From: Terriglobia bacterium
GTDB lineage: Bacteria > Acidobacteriota > Terriglobia > Acidiferrales > UBA7541
Length of the DNA stretch: 64,000 nt
Assembly (NCBI GenBank): GCA_020072785.1
Contig: JAIQGG010000003.1
Location: forward strand, 186,001-250,000
Direction: 5' to 3'
Positions 45,248-54,832 of this stretch are shown piece after piece; the stretch's first letter is position 1; the number at the start of each line of letters is the position of its first letter. Made by a program: the position numbers and the translations under genes. The notes under the pieces were generated by a model. The model ran no database searches, had not been told where the DNA came from, and was given only the letters and a program-made list of their open reading frames with translations.

Positions 45248-46728
45248 CAGTACCACCCGATCGGTGTCTCGTCCAGATTGACGAACACCTGCTTGGTTTC
45301 CAGGTATTCTTCCATGCCCCAGGGACCCAGTTCGCGGCCGAAGCCGGACTGCTTGTAGCCGCCCCACGGCGCTTCCACGTAAGTCGGCTGCATGTGGTTG
45401 ACCCACACGATGCCCGCGCGCACCGCCTTCACCACCCGGAAGGCCTTATAGATGTCCCGCGTCCACACCGCCGCGGCCAACCCGTAAGGCGTGTCGTTGG
45501 CGATGCGGATGGCGTCCGTCTCGCCGTCGAACGGGATCACCGTGGCCACCGGCCCGAAAATCTCTTCGCGGGCGATCCGGGCGTTGTTGTTCACGTCGCA
45601 GAAAATCGTCGGCTCCACGTAGTAGCCCTTGCCGAACTGCTTGGCCCGCCCTCCCCCGATGGCCACCCGGGCTTCCTTCTTGCCGATCTCCAGGTAGGAG
45701 CTGACGCGGTCGTACTGCTCCTGGCTGACCAGCGGGCCCATCTTGGTGTCCCGCTCCAGCGGCGCGCCCAGCTTGATGCGCTTGGCCTTCTCCACCATGG
45801 CCTCGACGAACTGCGCATAGATCTTCTTCTCCACCAGGATGCGGCTGCCCGCGGAGCACACCTCGCCCTGGTTGATGAATACCCCGAACAGCGCGCCGTC
45901 CACCGCCGCTTCCCAGTCGGCGTCGGTGAAGAAAATGTTCGGCGACTTCCCGCCCAGTTCCAGCGTCACCCGCTTCAGCGTGTCCGCCGCGCTCTTGACG
46001 ATGAGCTTGCCCACCGCCGCGCTCCCCGTGAAGGCGATCTTGTCCACCCCCGGATGCGCCACCAGCGCCGCCCCGGTCGTCTCCCCCATCCCGTTGATAA
46101 TATTCACCACGCCCGGCGGCAGCCCGATCTCCTCGAACCACCCGGCCATTTCCATCGCCGTAATCGGCGTCTGCTCCGCGGGCTTCAGCACGCAGGTGCA
46201 GCCCGCGGCCAGCGCCGGCGCCAGCTTCCACGCCGCCATCATCAGCGGGTAGTTCCACGGAATGATCTGCCCGGCGACGCCCACCGGCTCCTTCATCGTG
46301 AAGCTCAGCGCGTTCGCCGGAACCGGCAGCACCTGGCCCATGATCTTGTTGGCCAGCCCGCCGTAATACTCGAAACAAGTGGCCGTGTCGGCGATGTCAT
46401 ATTCCGCTTCGACGATCGGCTTGCCGGTGTTGCGCGCCTCCAGCTCCGCGAGCAGGGCCGCGTTCTGCCGGATCTTGTCGGCCAGCTTGAAGAGCAGCCG
46501 CCCGCGGTCCTGCGGCGTGGTCTGCGGCCAGGGGCCGGTCTCGAACGCGGTGCGCGCCGCGTTCACCGCACGGTCCACGCTCGCGCTGCTGGCCACAGCC
46601 ACCCGCGCGATCACCTCTTCGGTCGACGGGTCATAGACCGGAAAGGTCTCGTCCGCGGTGCCGCCCACCCACTGTCCATTGATGAAGTTCCGGTAGCTGC
46701 GAACATCGTTCTTGCCGCTTCCTGCCAT
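45247..46728 (-). CDS. NAD(P)-dependent aldehyde dehydrogenase
   Basis: A 493-residue aldehyde dehydrogenase. Asn159 in IIPWNYPL, Glu257 in LELGGKSPN and catalytic Cys291 in NQGEVCSAGSR are all present. The C-terminal WVNHMQPTYVEAPWGGYKQSG is like betaine-aldehyde and aminobutyraldehyde dehydrogenases, so oxidation of an aminoaldehyde to an amino acid such as GABA is plausible. It lies 39 bases after the permease gene and directly before the GabT-like gene in one operon. A step from putrescine-derived aldehyde to GABA and on to succinate semialdehyde would fit the order, as inference. Confidence 0.92.
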   Translation of the reverse strand: MAGSGKNDVRSYRNFINGQWVGGTADETFPVYDPSTEEVIARVAVASSASVDRAVNAARTAFETGPWPQTTPQDRGRLLFKLADKIRQNAALLAELEARNTGKPIVEAEYDIADTATCFEYYGGLANKIMGQVLPVPANALSFTMKEPVGVAGQIIPWNYPLMMAAWKLAPALAAGCTCVLKPAEQTPITAMEMAGWFEEIGLPPGVVNIINGMGETTGAALVAHPGVDKIAFTGSAAVGKLIVKSAADTLKRVTLELGGKSPNIFFTDADWEAAVDGALFGVFINQGEVCSAGSRILVEKKIYAQFVEAMVEKAKRIKLGAPLERDTKMGPLVSQEQYDRVSSYLEIGKKEARVAIGGGRAKQFGKGYYVEPTIFCDVNNNARIAREEIFGPVATVIPFDGETDAIRIANDTPYGLAAAVWTRDIYKAFRVVKAVRAGIVWVNHMQPTYVEAPWGGYKQSGFGRELGPWGMEEYLETKQVFVNLDETPIGWY

Positions 46729-46767
46729 GACATCCTCCCGAAATCTGAATCTCCGTGCAGCTCCGCG

Positions 46768-48204
46768 CTAGCCCGCCGGCCAAGAAGCCGCGGCCTTGGC
46801 CGCCTTGCGCCGCCCGTACACAAAAAAGAAAAAGGCCGCCAAGCCGATAAAAAAGAGGGTTCCGCCGGCCATCCACACCTCGTAGGAGACGATGGAGGTG
46901 ATCTGTGCGGCGGGAAAGAATACCAGCACGATTCCCAGAGTGGTGGTGAGCAGCCCGCTCGCTCCCGCCAGAAACAGCGTCGTGCGGCTGTAATACCCCG
47001 TGGCCACGGGCTCGCGCCAGGCGATCTTCAACAGGGCCCCGAACATGTACAGAAACGGAATCAGCTGCAGCACCACCGCCAGAGACAGCAGCCGCTGAAA
47101 CGATTCCTGCACGCTCGAGCCCGCCAGCACGAAATTCAGCACCACCAGAATCAGCGACACCGCCGCGTGCACGATTAGCGCCGCATACGGCGTGCCGTAC
47201 TTCGCATGCACTTTCCCCAGCCACGCGGGCATGTAGGAATCGAGCCCCGCGACAAACGGAATCCGCGCCGAGCCCCCCAGCCACGCCGAGCCGATTCCCG
47301 CGATGGAAATGCTCAGCATCAGCGCAAATGGCGCCACGATCCAGCTTACCCCGACGCGGTAGGCCATGTGGCTCACCGCCTGCACGATCCCCTGCAGCAC
47401 GCTGATCTCGTCGCGGCTCACCGCCACCAGCAGCGTCAGCGTCGCCCCGATGTACAGAATCCCCGAGAGCACGCCGCCCCAGGCCACCGCTCCCGGCAGC
47501 GTGCGCCGGGGATCCTCGATCTCATCGCCCATCACCGAAGCCAGCTCCAGCCCCACCAGCCCGAAGCAGATCACTCCGAAGGAATTCAACACGAAGCGCG
47601 GGTTGTCCGGAATGCGGAAGTCCGCGGCGGAAATATGCACGCCGAATTTCAGGCAGACGATGATGCCCAGCCCGATCAGCAGGCCGGCCGCTATCGTCGA
47701 CCCAATCCCGCCCAGGTTGTTGATCCACTTCCCCACTCCCAGGCCCACGATATTCAGCACCACCAGGACCGCCAGCAACGCCACCGACGCGCCCAGCGCA
47801 AACGCCTTGTTGTCCGCCAGCCCCTGATGCCCGCTGCCGAATACGAAGACCGATACTCCGACGAAGTACAGCATCACCGTCGGCACGTACATCATGTTGT
47901 TCGTCCAGTAGCACCACCCGGAAAGAAATCCGTGGAAATCGCCGAAGACCTCCTTGGCCCACAGGTAGACGCCGCCTTCCCCGGGATACCGGTGCCCCAG
48001 CTCGATCACCGCAATGCCTTGCGGCCAGAAGAAAAGCAACAGCGAAATGATCCACAGCCAGACCGTGACTCCGCCGTTGGCGGCAATCGAAGGCAGGACG
48101 TTCAGGTTGAAGACGGCGACCACGAAAAGCAGAACCAGGTCACCCCGTCCGAGCACGCGCCGCAGATGCGGCTGTGACTCTGCCGATGTGACCTCGTTTG
48201 CCAT
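46768..48204 (-). CDS. APC-family amino acid/amine permease
   Basis: A 478-residue inner-membrane permease with about twelve helices. The first helices show NLNVLPSIAANGG and the YPGEGGVYLWAKEVFG loop typical of the amino acid-polyamine-organocation superfamily; FGLVGLELASVMGDEIEDPR (about 215-234) is the conserved segment of helix 6 and the following loop. ATG at 48204 is chosen with GGGAG six bases before it. It is second in the four-gene operon between a HemL-like aminotransferase and the aldehyde dehydrogenase, so it probably imports their substrate, such as an amino acid or amine. Specificity cannot be read from sequence. Confidence 0.9.
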   Translation of the reverse strand: MANEVTSAESQPHLRRVLGRGDLVLLFVVAVFNLNVLPSIAANGGVTVWLWIISLLLFFWPQGIAVIELGHRYPGEGGVYLWAKEVFGDFHGFLSGWCYWTNNMMYVPTVMLYFVGVSVFVFGSGHQGLADNKAFALGASVALLAVLVVLNIVGLGVGKWINNLGGIGSTIAAGLLIGLGIIVCLKFGVHISAADFRIPDNPRFVLNSFGVICFGLVGLELASVMGDEIEDPRRTLPGAVAWGGVLSGILYIGATLTLLVAVSRDEISVLQGIVQAVSHMAYRVGVSWIVAPFALMLSISIAGIGSAWLGGSARIPFVAGLDSYMPAWLGKVHAKYGTPYAALIVHAAVSLILVVLNFVLAGSSVQESFQRLLSLAVVLQLIPFLYMFGALLKIAWREPVATGYYSRTTLFLAGASGLLTTTLGIVLVFFPAAQITSIVSYEVWMAGGTLFFIGLAAFFFFVYGRRKAAKAAASWPAG

Positions 48205-48229
48205 GTGGATCTCCCGTTGGGGCCGCTGC

Positions 48230-49609
<1,380 letters not shown>

Positions 49610-49767
49610 TTCAATGCTCCGAGTTCGCAGGTCTCTTCCCTGCAGTCAGTGTCTGCTCGAAAAACCTGGTGCGGGTTGCGTCTCCTGGCAGTTTGCGCCG
49701 TTCCGCTTACGCTCTAATGAAGCCAGGGCGAAGGGCGGGAATTACCGGGACCAGCGTTTCAGGCGCG

Positions 49768-49792
49768 AAAGCGCGGCCCTTGCGGACCGCGC
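49768..49792 (-). terminator. Terminator of the second TonB-dependent receptor
   Basis: GCGCGGCCC (49771-49779) and GGACCGCGC (49784-49792) form a 9-bp stem with one G-U pair and a GCAA loop on the minus strand, followed by TTT. It lies about 33 bases after the receptor stop. Confidence 0.55.
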
Positions 49793-49824
49793 CTTGCACC
49801 GTTTCTGGTTCTCTTCCGGCCGCG

Positions 49825-52800
49825 TTAGAAGTACAGCTTCAGCGCGAACTGCACCAGCCGCGGTTCACGTGCGCGCTTCACACGGCCGAAATCTCCTCCA
49901 TCGGTAATGTTGCCGTCCGGCTGGAAGAACTGCGTGTGATTGAATACGTTCATGAAGTCGCCGCGGAATTCGAACCGCACGCGCTCATTTACCGGGATTT
50001 GCTTCTGGAATCCCAGGTCGGTGTTGAAGGCGCTCGGCCCGCAGCAAATCGTCCGCGGAGCGTTGCCGATGGTGCCAAGGGCCACGGTGCCATTGGTGAA
50101 GGTATTGGGGTCGAACCCATAACCAGGAAGTATTTGACAAGGATCACTGGTGCCGGAGTACGGTCCCGTGCCCAGCGCGCAAGCGCCGGTGCGCGGGTCC
50201 GTAGCCTTGAACGTGGCTCCCGCAGCATAGTTCGGCTGGCCCGGCATTTCGAAGTCGAAGCTCCCCTGCAACTCCTGATCATCCTGCGACGTGATGCGGA
50301 TGGGGAATCCCGACTGCACCGTCGTGATGCCGGAAAGCGACCAGCCGTTCAGCATCTTGCCGGTAAACCCCTGGTATTTGGGCACAGGGAGATCCCAGTA
50401 AAAGCTGAAGATGAAGCGGTGCCGCGCATCGAAGATCGAAAGCGAGCGGTTGCGCTTCATATTGTAGGGATCCACCAGGCTTTCGAACGTGGACGCGTAG
50501 TCCATCGATTTTCCAAAGGTGTACGACGCCTGGAACTGCACCCCGTGCGAGAATCGCTTTTCCAGGCTGGCCTGCAGCGAGTTGTACGAAGAGTTCGCAA
50601 TTGTGTCCTGCGAGAAAATACTGCTGATCACCGGAACATTGTCAATCGGGCAGCCCCCGCCGCTCAGCGGGTCGCAGTTCGGCGAAGAGTACGGCCGTAG
50701 CCCTACGAGCGTGATCGGAGTACCGAGTGCCGCACCGGTCACCGTACACGCAGCCGGAGCGTTCACGAGGGGGCAGGGAATGTTCGGGCCTCCCGGCGTC
50801 GAACCCCCCACATAGGGCAGGTGGAAAACCGAGCCGCTCGGGAGAGTGAACGAATAGGAGCTGTCGGCGTAGAATTGCCCGCAAGAGAGATCCGCGTTCC
50901 CCGTCGAATCTGCGAGGCTCTGCAGGTCCAGGCAGGTTTGCGCGTTGCCGGGATTCAGGTCCCGCGTCGCCAGTTGCCGGTGGCCCTGCCGTCCGACGTA
51001 GCCGATCTGGAAGACCAGATCCTTCGCGATCTCCCGCTGGATCGTCAGGTTGTACTGCTCGGCATACTGCGCCTTCATGTTCGCCGGCCACTGCCCATAG
51101 AAAAGCATGGGCCGGAAAACGGACCAATCCACGGGCGTGCCGCGAGCCGGATTGAGGATGCCGTTGAAGGGGTTGGGAGCGCTCGTGCCATCCTGATACT
51201 GAAACGGCAGGCTGAGCATGGTGTTATAAATGCTCGAACTGCCGCCGAACGGCGGCTCGGCGCTGAACTGTTCAAGAACGAGCTGTTCGATCGGGTTATA
51301 GAACATGCCGAAACCAGCGCGCACGCTGGTCTTGCCCGGTCCGCCAAAGAGCTTGCCCAGCACGCCTTCTCTTGCTTCCGGGCTCCAGGCCAGTCCGATG
51401 CGCGGCGCGAAGGCATGGTAGTAGGTATTCGTCAGTCCGTCCGGAACGCCCGTATCTCCTGGGACAACCACTCCGGTCGGAAGAACGCCTGCCGTTCCGC
51501 AGTCGGAGCTGTTCCCATTTAGGGCATAGAGCGGATTGTCCACGCCAATCGAGCAGGGATAGATCGTGGTGCTCTGTCCGGGGTGGAAGGTCTGCACCTT
51601 TTTGCCTTTATCCGTTAGCGGGGTATTCAGTTCCCAGCGTACCCCGTAGTTCAAGGTCAGACTGTTCGTGATCTTCCAGCTGTCCTGCGCAAAGAGGTAA
51701 GCCGCTTTGCTGCGCACCAGTTCGTCCTGCGCGGAACCCTGAATGTAGTTGTCGTTGAGCCCCAGCAGGAAGTTCGGGAAAAGGTTCTGATACATCGGGT
51801 CGTTCGGACCGCCTCCATAGATATAGAAGGCGCCGTTGATGTCAAAATAGAGGCGCTGATCGAACTGCTGAATGCGGAAATCGCCGCCGAACTTCAGGCT
51901 GTGCTTGCCGAGCTCCTTGCTGTAGCTCTCGGTGAACTGGTAGGTGTTGCCCTTTTGCGGGAGCTCGCCTTCGAAGTTGTTGCCCATGGAGAATCCGCCG
52001 GAAATGGAAACAAAGGGCAGACCTTCATGAGTGGCGCCGAGATTGGGATAGACGCCCAGGCCCGTATTGTTGGTGTTGTTCGGATTGTTCGGGTCGATAA
52101 AGCAATTGGAAGCGACGATCCCCGGGCAGGAATTCCCGACAAGACTGGTGTTCTGCGGATGCAAGTAGGTTCCCTGTCCTTCCCGCATGAACGTAAACTT
52201 CAGCTCGTTGACCGCGGTGCTCCCCAGCCGCCAGCTGTGCTTGACCACGATCTGCTGGGTACGCTCATCCGTCAGGTCTCCGAAGCCGGGAAGGTTCGAA
52301 CCGCCGGCCTGGAACCTGGCGAAGGGTTTTGCCAGGTAGTGCTGGGTGAAGTAGTAATAACCCATCAGGTCTTGGGTCTTTGTCAAGGTATGGTCAAATT
52401 TTAGAGTGAACTGATTGCTGCGCTCGTGCCCCAGCGGCACGCCCTGCCAGGTGCCGTCTGGACGGTTGGCGGAGGGTACCAAGGTCATCAGATCCTGGGC
52501 CAGCGGGTCCATGCAAGACACGGGAATGATGTTGTCCCGGCCGCCTGGCGTTACTGTATCGGTGAACAGACCCGGCGTCAGCAAAGCATTGGTAATCGGA
52601 TCGTACGTCCCGGCATAGTTCACCCCGGCCACGATGGGGAACGAGCCGCCATGTTGCGTATTGATGTCCGCCTGACAGGTTGACCTTCCAGCCAGCACAG
52701 TTGCAAGATTCGCGTCGGTCAGCACACCGGCAAACGGGGAGCCCGCGGAAAAATTACCGGCGCGCTCGTCAGCCGTTGGCACTGTCACCGTGTCGGAGGA

Positions 52801-53763
52801 AGTGCCCTTGCGTAGGCGGTTGCCTTCATAACTCGCGAAGAAGAACGACCGGTCTTTCTTCACGGGCCCGCCAAAGGTGGCCCCGAATTGATTCTGGAGA
52901 TAGTCCAGCTTGCTGGAGTCGAAGAATCCTTTGGCGTTCAGGTTCTGGTTGCGGAAGTAGTCGTACACGTTGCCGTGCCAGTCGTTCGTGCCGGACTTGG
53001 TCACCACGTTGATCACCGCACCGGAGTTGCGCCCGTATTCGGCGTCAAACGTGTTGGTGAGCACGCGGAATTCACCGATGGCGTCCGGAGAAGGCTGAAT
53101 GGCGGGCAGGTTGGCGAACTGGTCGTTGCCGTCTCCGCCGTTCACCATGAAGTTGTTGTCCCGTCCGCGGCCGCCGTTGACGCTCACCACGCCGGCTTTG
53201 TCGCTGCCAAAAACGTTGTCCACGCCCAGCTGTGACTGCACGCCCGGCTGCAGCGACAGCAATTGATAGGTGTCGCGCTGCGCCAGCGGGAGCTGGCTCA
53301 CCGAGCGCTCATTCACGACCGCGCCCAGTTGCGTCGACGTCGTATCCACTAGCGGGGGCGCGCCGGTCACTTCGACCGTTTCCGCCGCCGCGCCCACCTG
53401 CAGGGTGATGTCCAGCGTAAGCACTTCGTTCAACTGCAGCACGATGCCCTTGCGCAGATACTTCTTGAAGCCCGCCATCTGCACTTCCACCTGGTAGCTG
53501 CCCACCGGCACTTCCAGGAACATGTACTCGCCCGTGCCGCTGCTCTGCGCGTCGCGCTTCGCCCCCGTCGCCTCATTGGTCAGAATAACCGTGGCTGCGG
53601 TGACCGAACCGCCGCTGGAGTCCAGCACCGTGCCGCGGATGCGCCCGCCCGTGCCCTGCGCGTGCGCCAGCGACGGCGCCAGCAGCGCAACCAATAACAG
53701 AAAAATGGGCGCGGACGCAGCCCGCCGCGCAGCGTGACCAAAAATTTTGTTCAGTGAACTCAT
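49825..53763 (-). CDS. TonB-dependent receptor, Oar-like (second copy)
   Basis: A 1312-residue outer-membrane receptor with the same plan as the one at 15833-19672. Signal peptide (about 1-36), carboxypeptidase-regulatory-like domain (about 40-125; RIRGTVLDSSGGSVTAATVI), plug domain (about 130-245; LPLAQRDTYQLLSLQPGV) and beta-barrel ending VQFALKLYF. ATG at 53763 has GGGAGGGG 8 bases before it; a frame starting at 53781 lies inside that site. It is divergent from the MerR-XRE-cupin regulator, with 88 bases between, so the regulator may control both. Its ligand may be the compound used by the nearby ABC transporter and amidohydrolases, by inference. Confidence 0.93.
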   Translation of the reverse strand: MSSLNKIFGHAARRAASAPIFLLLVALLAPSLAHAQGTGGRIRGTVLDSSGGSVTAATVILTNEATGAKRDAQSSGTGEYMFLEVPVGSYQVEVQMAGFKKYLRKGIVLQLNEVLTLDITLQVGAAAETVEVTGAPPLVDTTSTQLGAVVNERSVSQLPLAQRDTYQLLSLQPGVQSQLGVDNVFGSDKAGVVSVNGGRGRDNNFMVNGGDGNDQFANLPAIQPSPDAIGEFRVLTNTFDAEYGRNSGAVINVVTKSGTNDWHGNVYDYFRNQNLNAKGFFDSSKLDYLQNQFGATFGGPVKKDRSFFFASYEGNRLRKGTSSDTVTVPTADERAGNFSAGSPFAGVLTDANLATVLAGRSTCQADINTQHGGSFPIVAGVNYAGTYDPITNALLTPGLFTDTVTPGGRDNIIPVSCMDPLAQDLMTLVPSANRPDGTWQGVPLGHERSNQFTLKFDHTLTKTQDLMGYYYFTQHYLAKPFARFQAGGSNLPGFGDLTDERTQQIVVKHSWRLGSTAVNELKFTFMREGQGTYLHPQNTSLVGNSCPGIVASNCFIDPNNPNNTNNTGLGVYPNLGATHEGLPFVSISGGFSMGNNFEGELPQKGNTYQFTESYSKELGKHSLKFGGDFRIQQFDQRLYFDINGAFYIYGGGPNDPMYQNLFPNFLLGLNDNYIQGSAQDELVRSKAAYLFAQDSWKITNSLTLNYGVRWELNTPLTDKGKKVQTFHPGQSTTIYPCSIGVDNPLYALNGNSSDCGTAGVLPTGVVVPGDTGVPDGLTNTYYHAFAPRIGLAWSPEAREGVLGKLFGGPGKTSVRAGFGMFYNPIEQLVLEQFSAEPPFGGSSSIYNTMLSLPFQYQDGTSAPNPFNGILNPARGTPVDWSVFRPMLFYGQWPANMKAQYAEQYNLTIQREIAKDLVFQIGYVGRQGHRQLATRDLNPGNAQTCLDLQSLADSTGNADLSCGQFYADSSYSFTLPSGSVFHLPYVGGSTPGGPNIPCPLVNAPAACTVTGAALGTPITLVGLRPYSSPNCDPLSGGGCPIDNVPVISSIFSQDTIANSSYNSLQASLEKRFSHGVQFQASYTFGKSMDYASTFESLVDPYNMKRNRSLSIFDARHRFIFSFYWDLPVPKYQGFTGKMLNGWSLSGITTVQSGFPIRITSQDDQELQGSFDFEMPGQPNYAAGATFKATDPRTGACALGTGPYSGTSDPCQILPGYGFDPNTFTNGTVALGTIGNAPRTICCGPSAFNTDLGFQKQIPVNERVRFEFRGDFMNVFNHTQFFQPDGNITDGGDFGRVKRAREPRLVQFALKLYF

Positions 53764-53800
53764 GGACGTGACCCCTCCCAAAAAACATTGGAAATCGTGG

Positions 53801-53829
53801 TTGCTGCACCCCTGAAACCTTACTATAAT
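53801..53829 (+). promoter_or_regulatory. Promoter of the MerR-XRE-cupin regulator gene
   Basis: TTGCTG (53801-53806), 17-base spacer, perfect TATAAT (53824-53829). Transcription would start near 53836, only about 16 bases before the ATG at 53852. Confidence 0.7.
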
Positions 53830-53840
53830 CCAGCAAGGTT
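53816..53840. promoter_or_regulatory. Candidate operator overlapping the regulator promoter
   Basis: AACCTT (53816-53821) and AAGGTT (53835-53840) form a dyad with a 13-base centre that holds the whole -10 box. A bound dimer would block this promoter and could also act on the divergent receptor gene, so autoregulation is likely. Confidence 0.5.
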
Positions 53841-53851
53841 AGAGAAAGCCC

Positions 53852-54688
53852 ATGCCGCTGTCAAGCACAAAGAATTCGCGGAACCCCAAGCGCGCCGCCG
53901 CCCACGGAAAGCCTCTGCGCATCAGCGCCGTCGCCAAACGTGTGGGCATTTCCTCTTCCGCCCTGCGCGCCTGGGAAGCCCTGGGCCTCATCGCTCCGCG
54001 GCGCACCCGGAGCAAGTACCGCCTCTACTCCGAGCGCGACGTGCGCCTCCTGCAGCGCGCCATCTTTCTCCGCCGCGCTCGCGGCCTCAACCCCGCCGCC
54101 ATCGTCCACGTCCTCAAGCGCCAGGGCGTGGTCACCGCCCCCGCCGGCAGCGCCGCCCTTCCCGGCCCGCGCTTCCGCCGCCTGCGCACCCGCCGCGGCC
54201 TCTCCCTGGCCCAGGTGGCCCGCGCCACCGGAGTTTCCGCGGGCTTTCTCAGCGCCCTCGAACGCGGCCAGATGCGCGCCTCGGTTTCCACCCTGCGCCG
54301 CATCGCCCGCTTCTACCGCACCAACATCCTTTCCCTCTTCGAGCCCGTTGGCGACAATCCCCGCCTGGTGCGCCCCGCGCAGCGCAAAGTTCTGGAGACC
54401 GCTCCCGGCGTGCGCATGGAGCTTCTCGCCTGGGGCAACACCGCCATGGAGCCGCACCTCTTCCGCCTTAAGCCCGGCGGCGGCAGCGGCGAATCCTATG
54501 CCCACGAAGGCGAAGAGTTCTTGCACATTCTCAAGGGCCAACTGGAAATCTGGCTCAACGAGCACGAGCACTACCGCCTGCGGCCCGGCGACAGCCTCTA
54601 TTTCGAGAGCGCCACGCCGCACCGCTGGAAAAATCCCGGCAAGCGCGAGACCATGCTGCTCTGGATCAATACGCCGCCCACGTTCTGA
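53852..54688 (+). CDS. Transcriptional regulator fusing MerR, XRE and cupin domains
   Basis: A 278-residue protein with three parts. Residues 21-92 are a MerR HTH and linker: RISAVAKRVGISSSALRAWE, then LGLIAPRRT and YRLYSERDV. Residues 104-163 are an XRE-type HTH: FRRLRTRRGLSLAQVARATG, then FLSALERGQ. Residues 189-278 are a cupin: YAHEGEEFLHILKGQLEIWL and a late ATPHRW, with H218, E222 and H257 likely metal or ligand contacts. XRE-cupin is the PuuR plan (putrescine-responsive repressor); an extra MerR domain in front is unusual. It faces a TonB-dependent receptor gene and precedes an amidohydrolase and a PotABCD-like transporter. The cupin probably senses the imported compound or a breakdown product. 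Confidence 0.9.
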   Translation: MPLSSTKNSRNPKRAAAHGKPLRISAVAKRVGISSSALRAWEALGLIAPRRTRSKYRLYSERDVRLLQRAIFLRRARGLNPAAIVHVLKRQGVVTAPAGSAALPGPRFRRLRTRRGLSLAQVARATGVSAGFLSALERGQMRASVSTLRRIARFYRTNILSLFEPVGDNPRLVRPAQRKVLETAPGVRMELLAWGNTAMEPHLFRLKPGGGSGESYAHEGEEFLHILKGQLEIWLNEHEHYRLRPGDSLYFESATPHRWKNPGKRETMLLWINTPPTF

Positions 54689-54690
54689 AA

Positions 54691-54773
54691 ATGCGTTGAC
54701 CGCTTTGCGGTCACGCATGAAGTTGACCGCTTTGCGGTCACGCATGGATTTGGCCGCTTCGCGGTCACAGATA
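54691..54773. repeat. Three tandem 27-bp repeats, each a hairpin
   Basis: Three copies with a 27-base period begin TTGACCGC at 54696 and 54723 and TTGGCCGC at 54750. In the first two the core is TGACCGCTTTGCGGTCA, a 7-bp stem with a TTT loop, followed by CGCATG. The third has compensating and single changes. They begin just after the regulator stop (54688) and end about 60 bases before the amidohydrolase start. Confidence 0.85.
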
Positions 54774-54832
54774 TCTATGACCCCTGGTTCGTGACCCGGA
54801 AATCGTGATACAAGCTCAACCCTGAGGTGCCC

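Noticed and set aside
54691-54773. Possible CRISPR array
   Set aside because: The three units follow one another with no variable spacers and there are no cas genes; they are tandem hairpin repeats.
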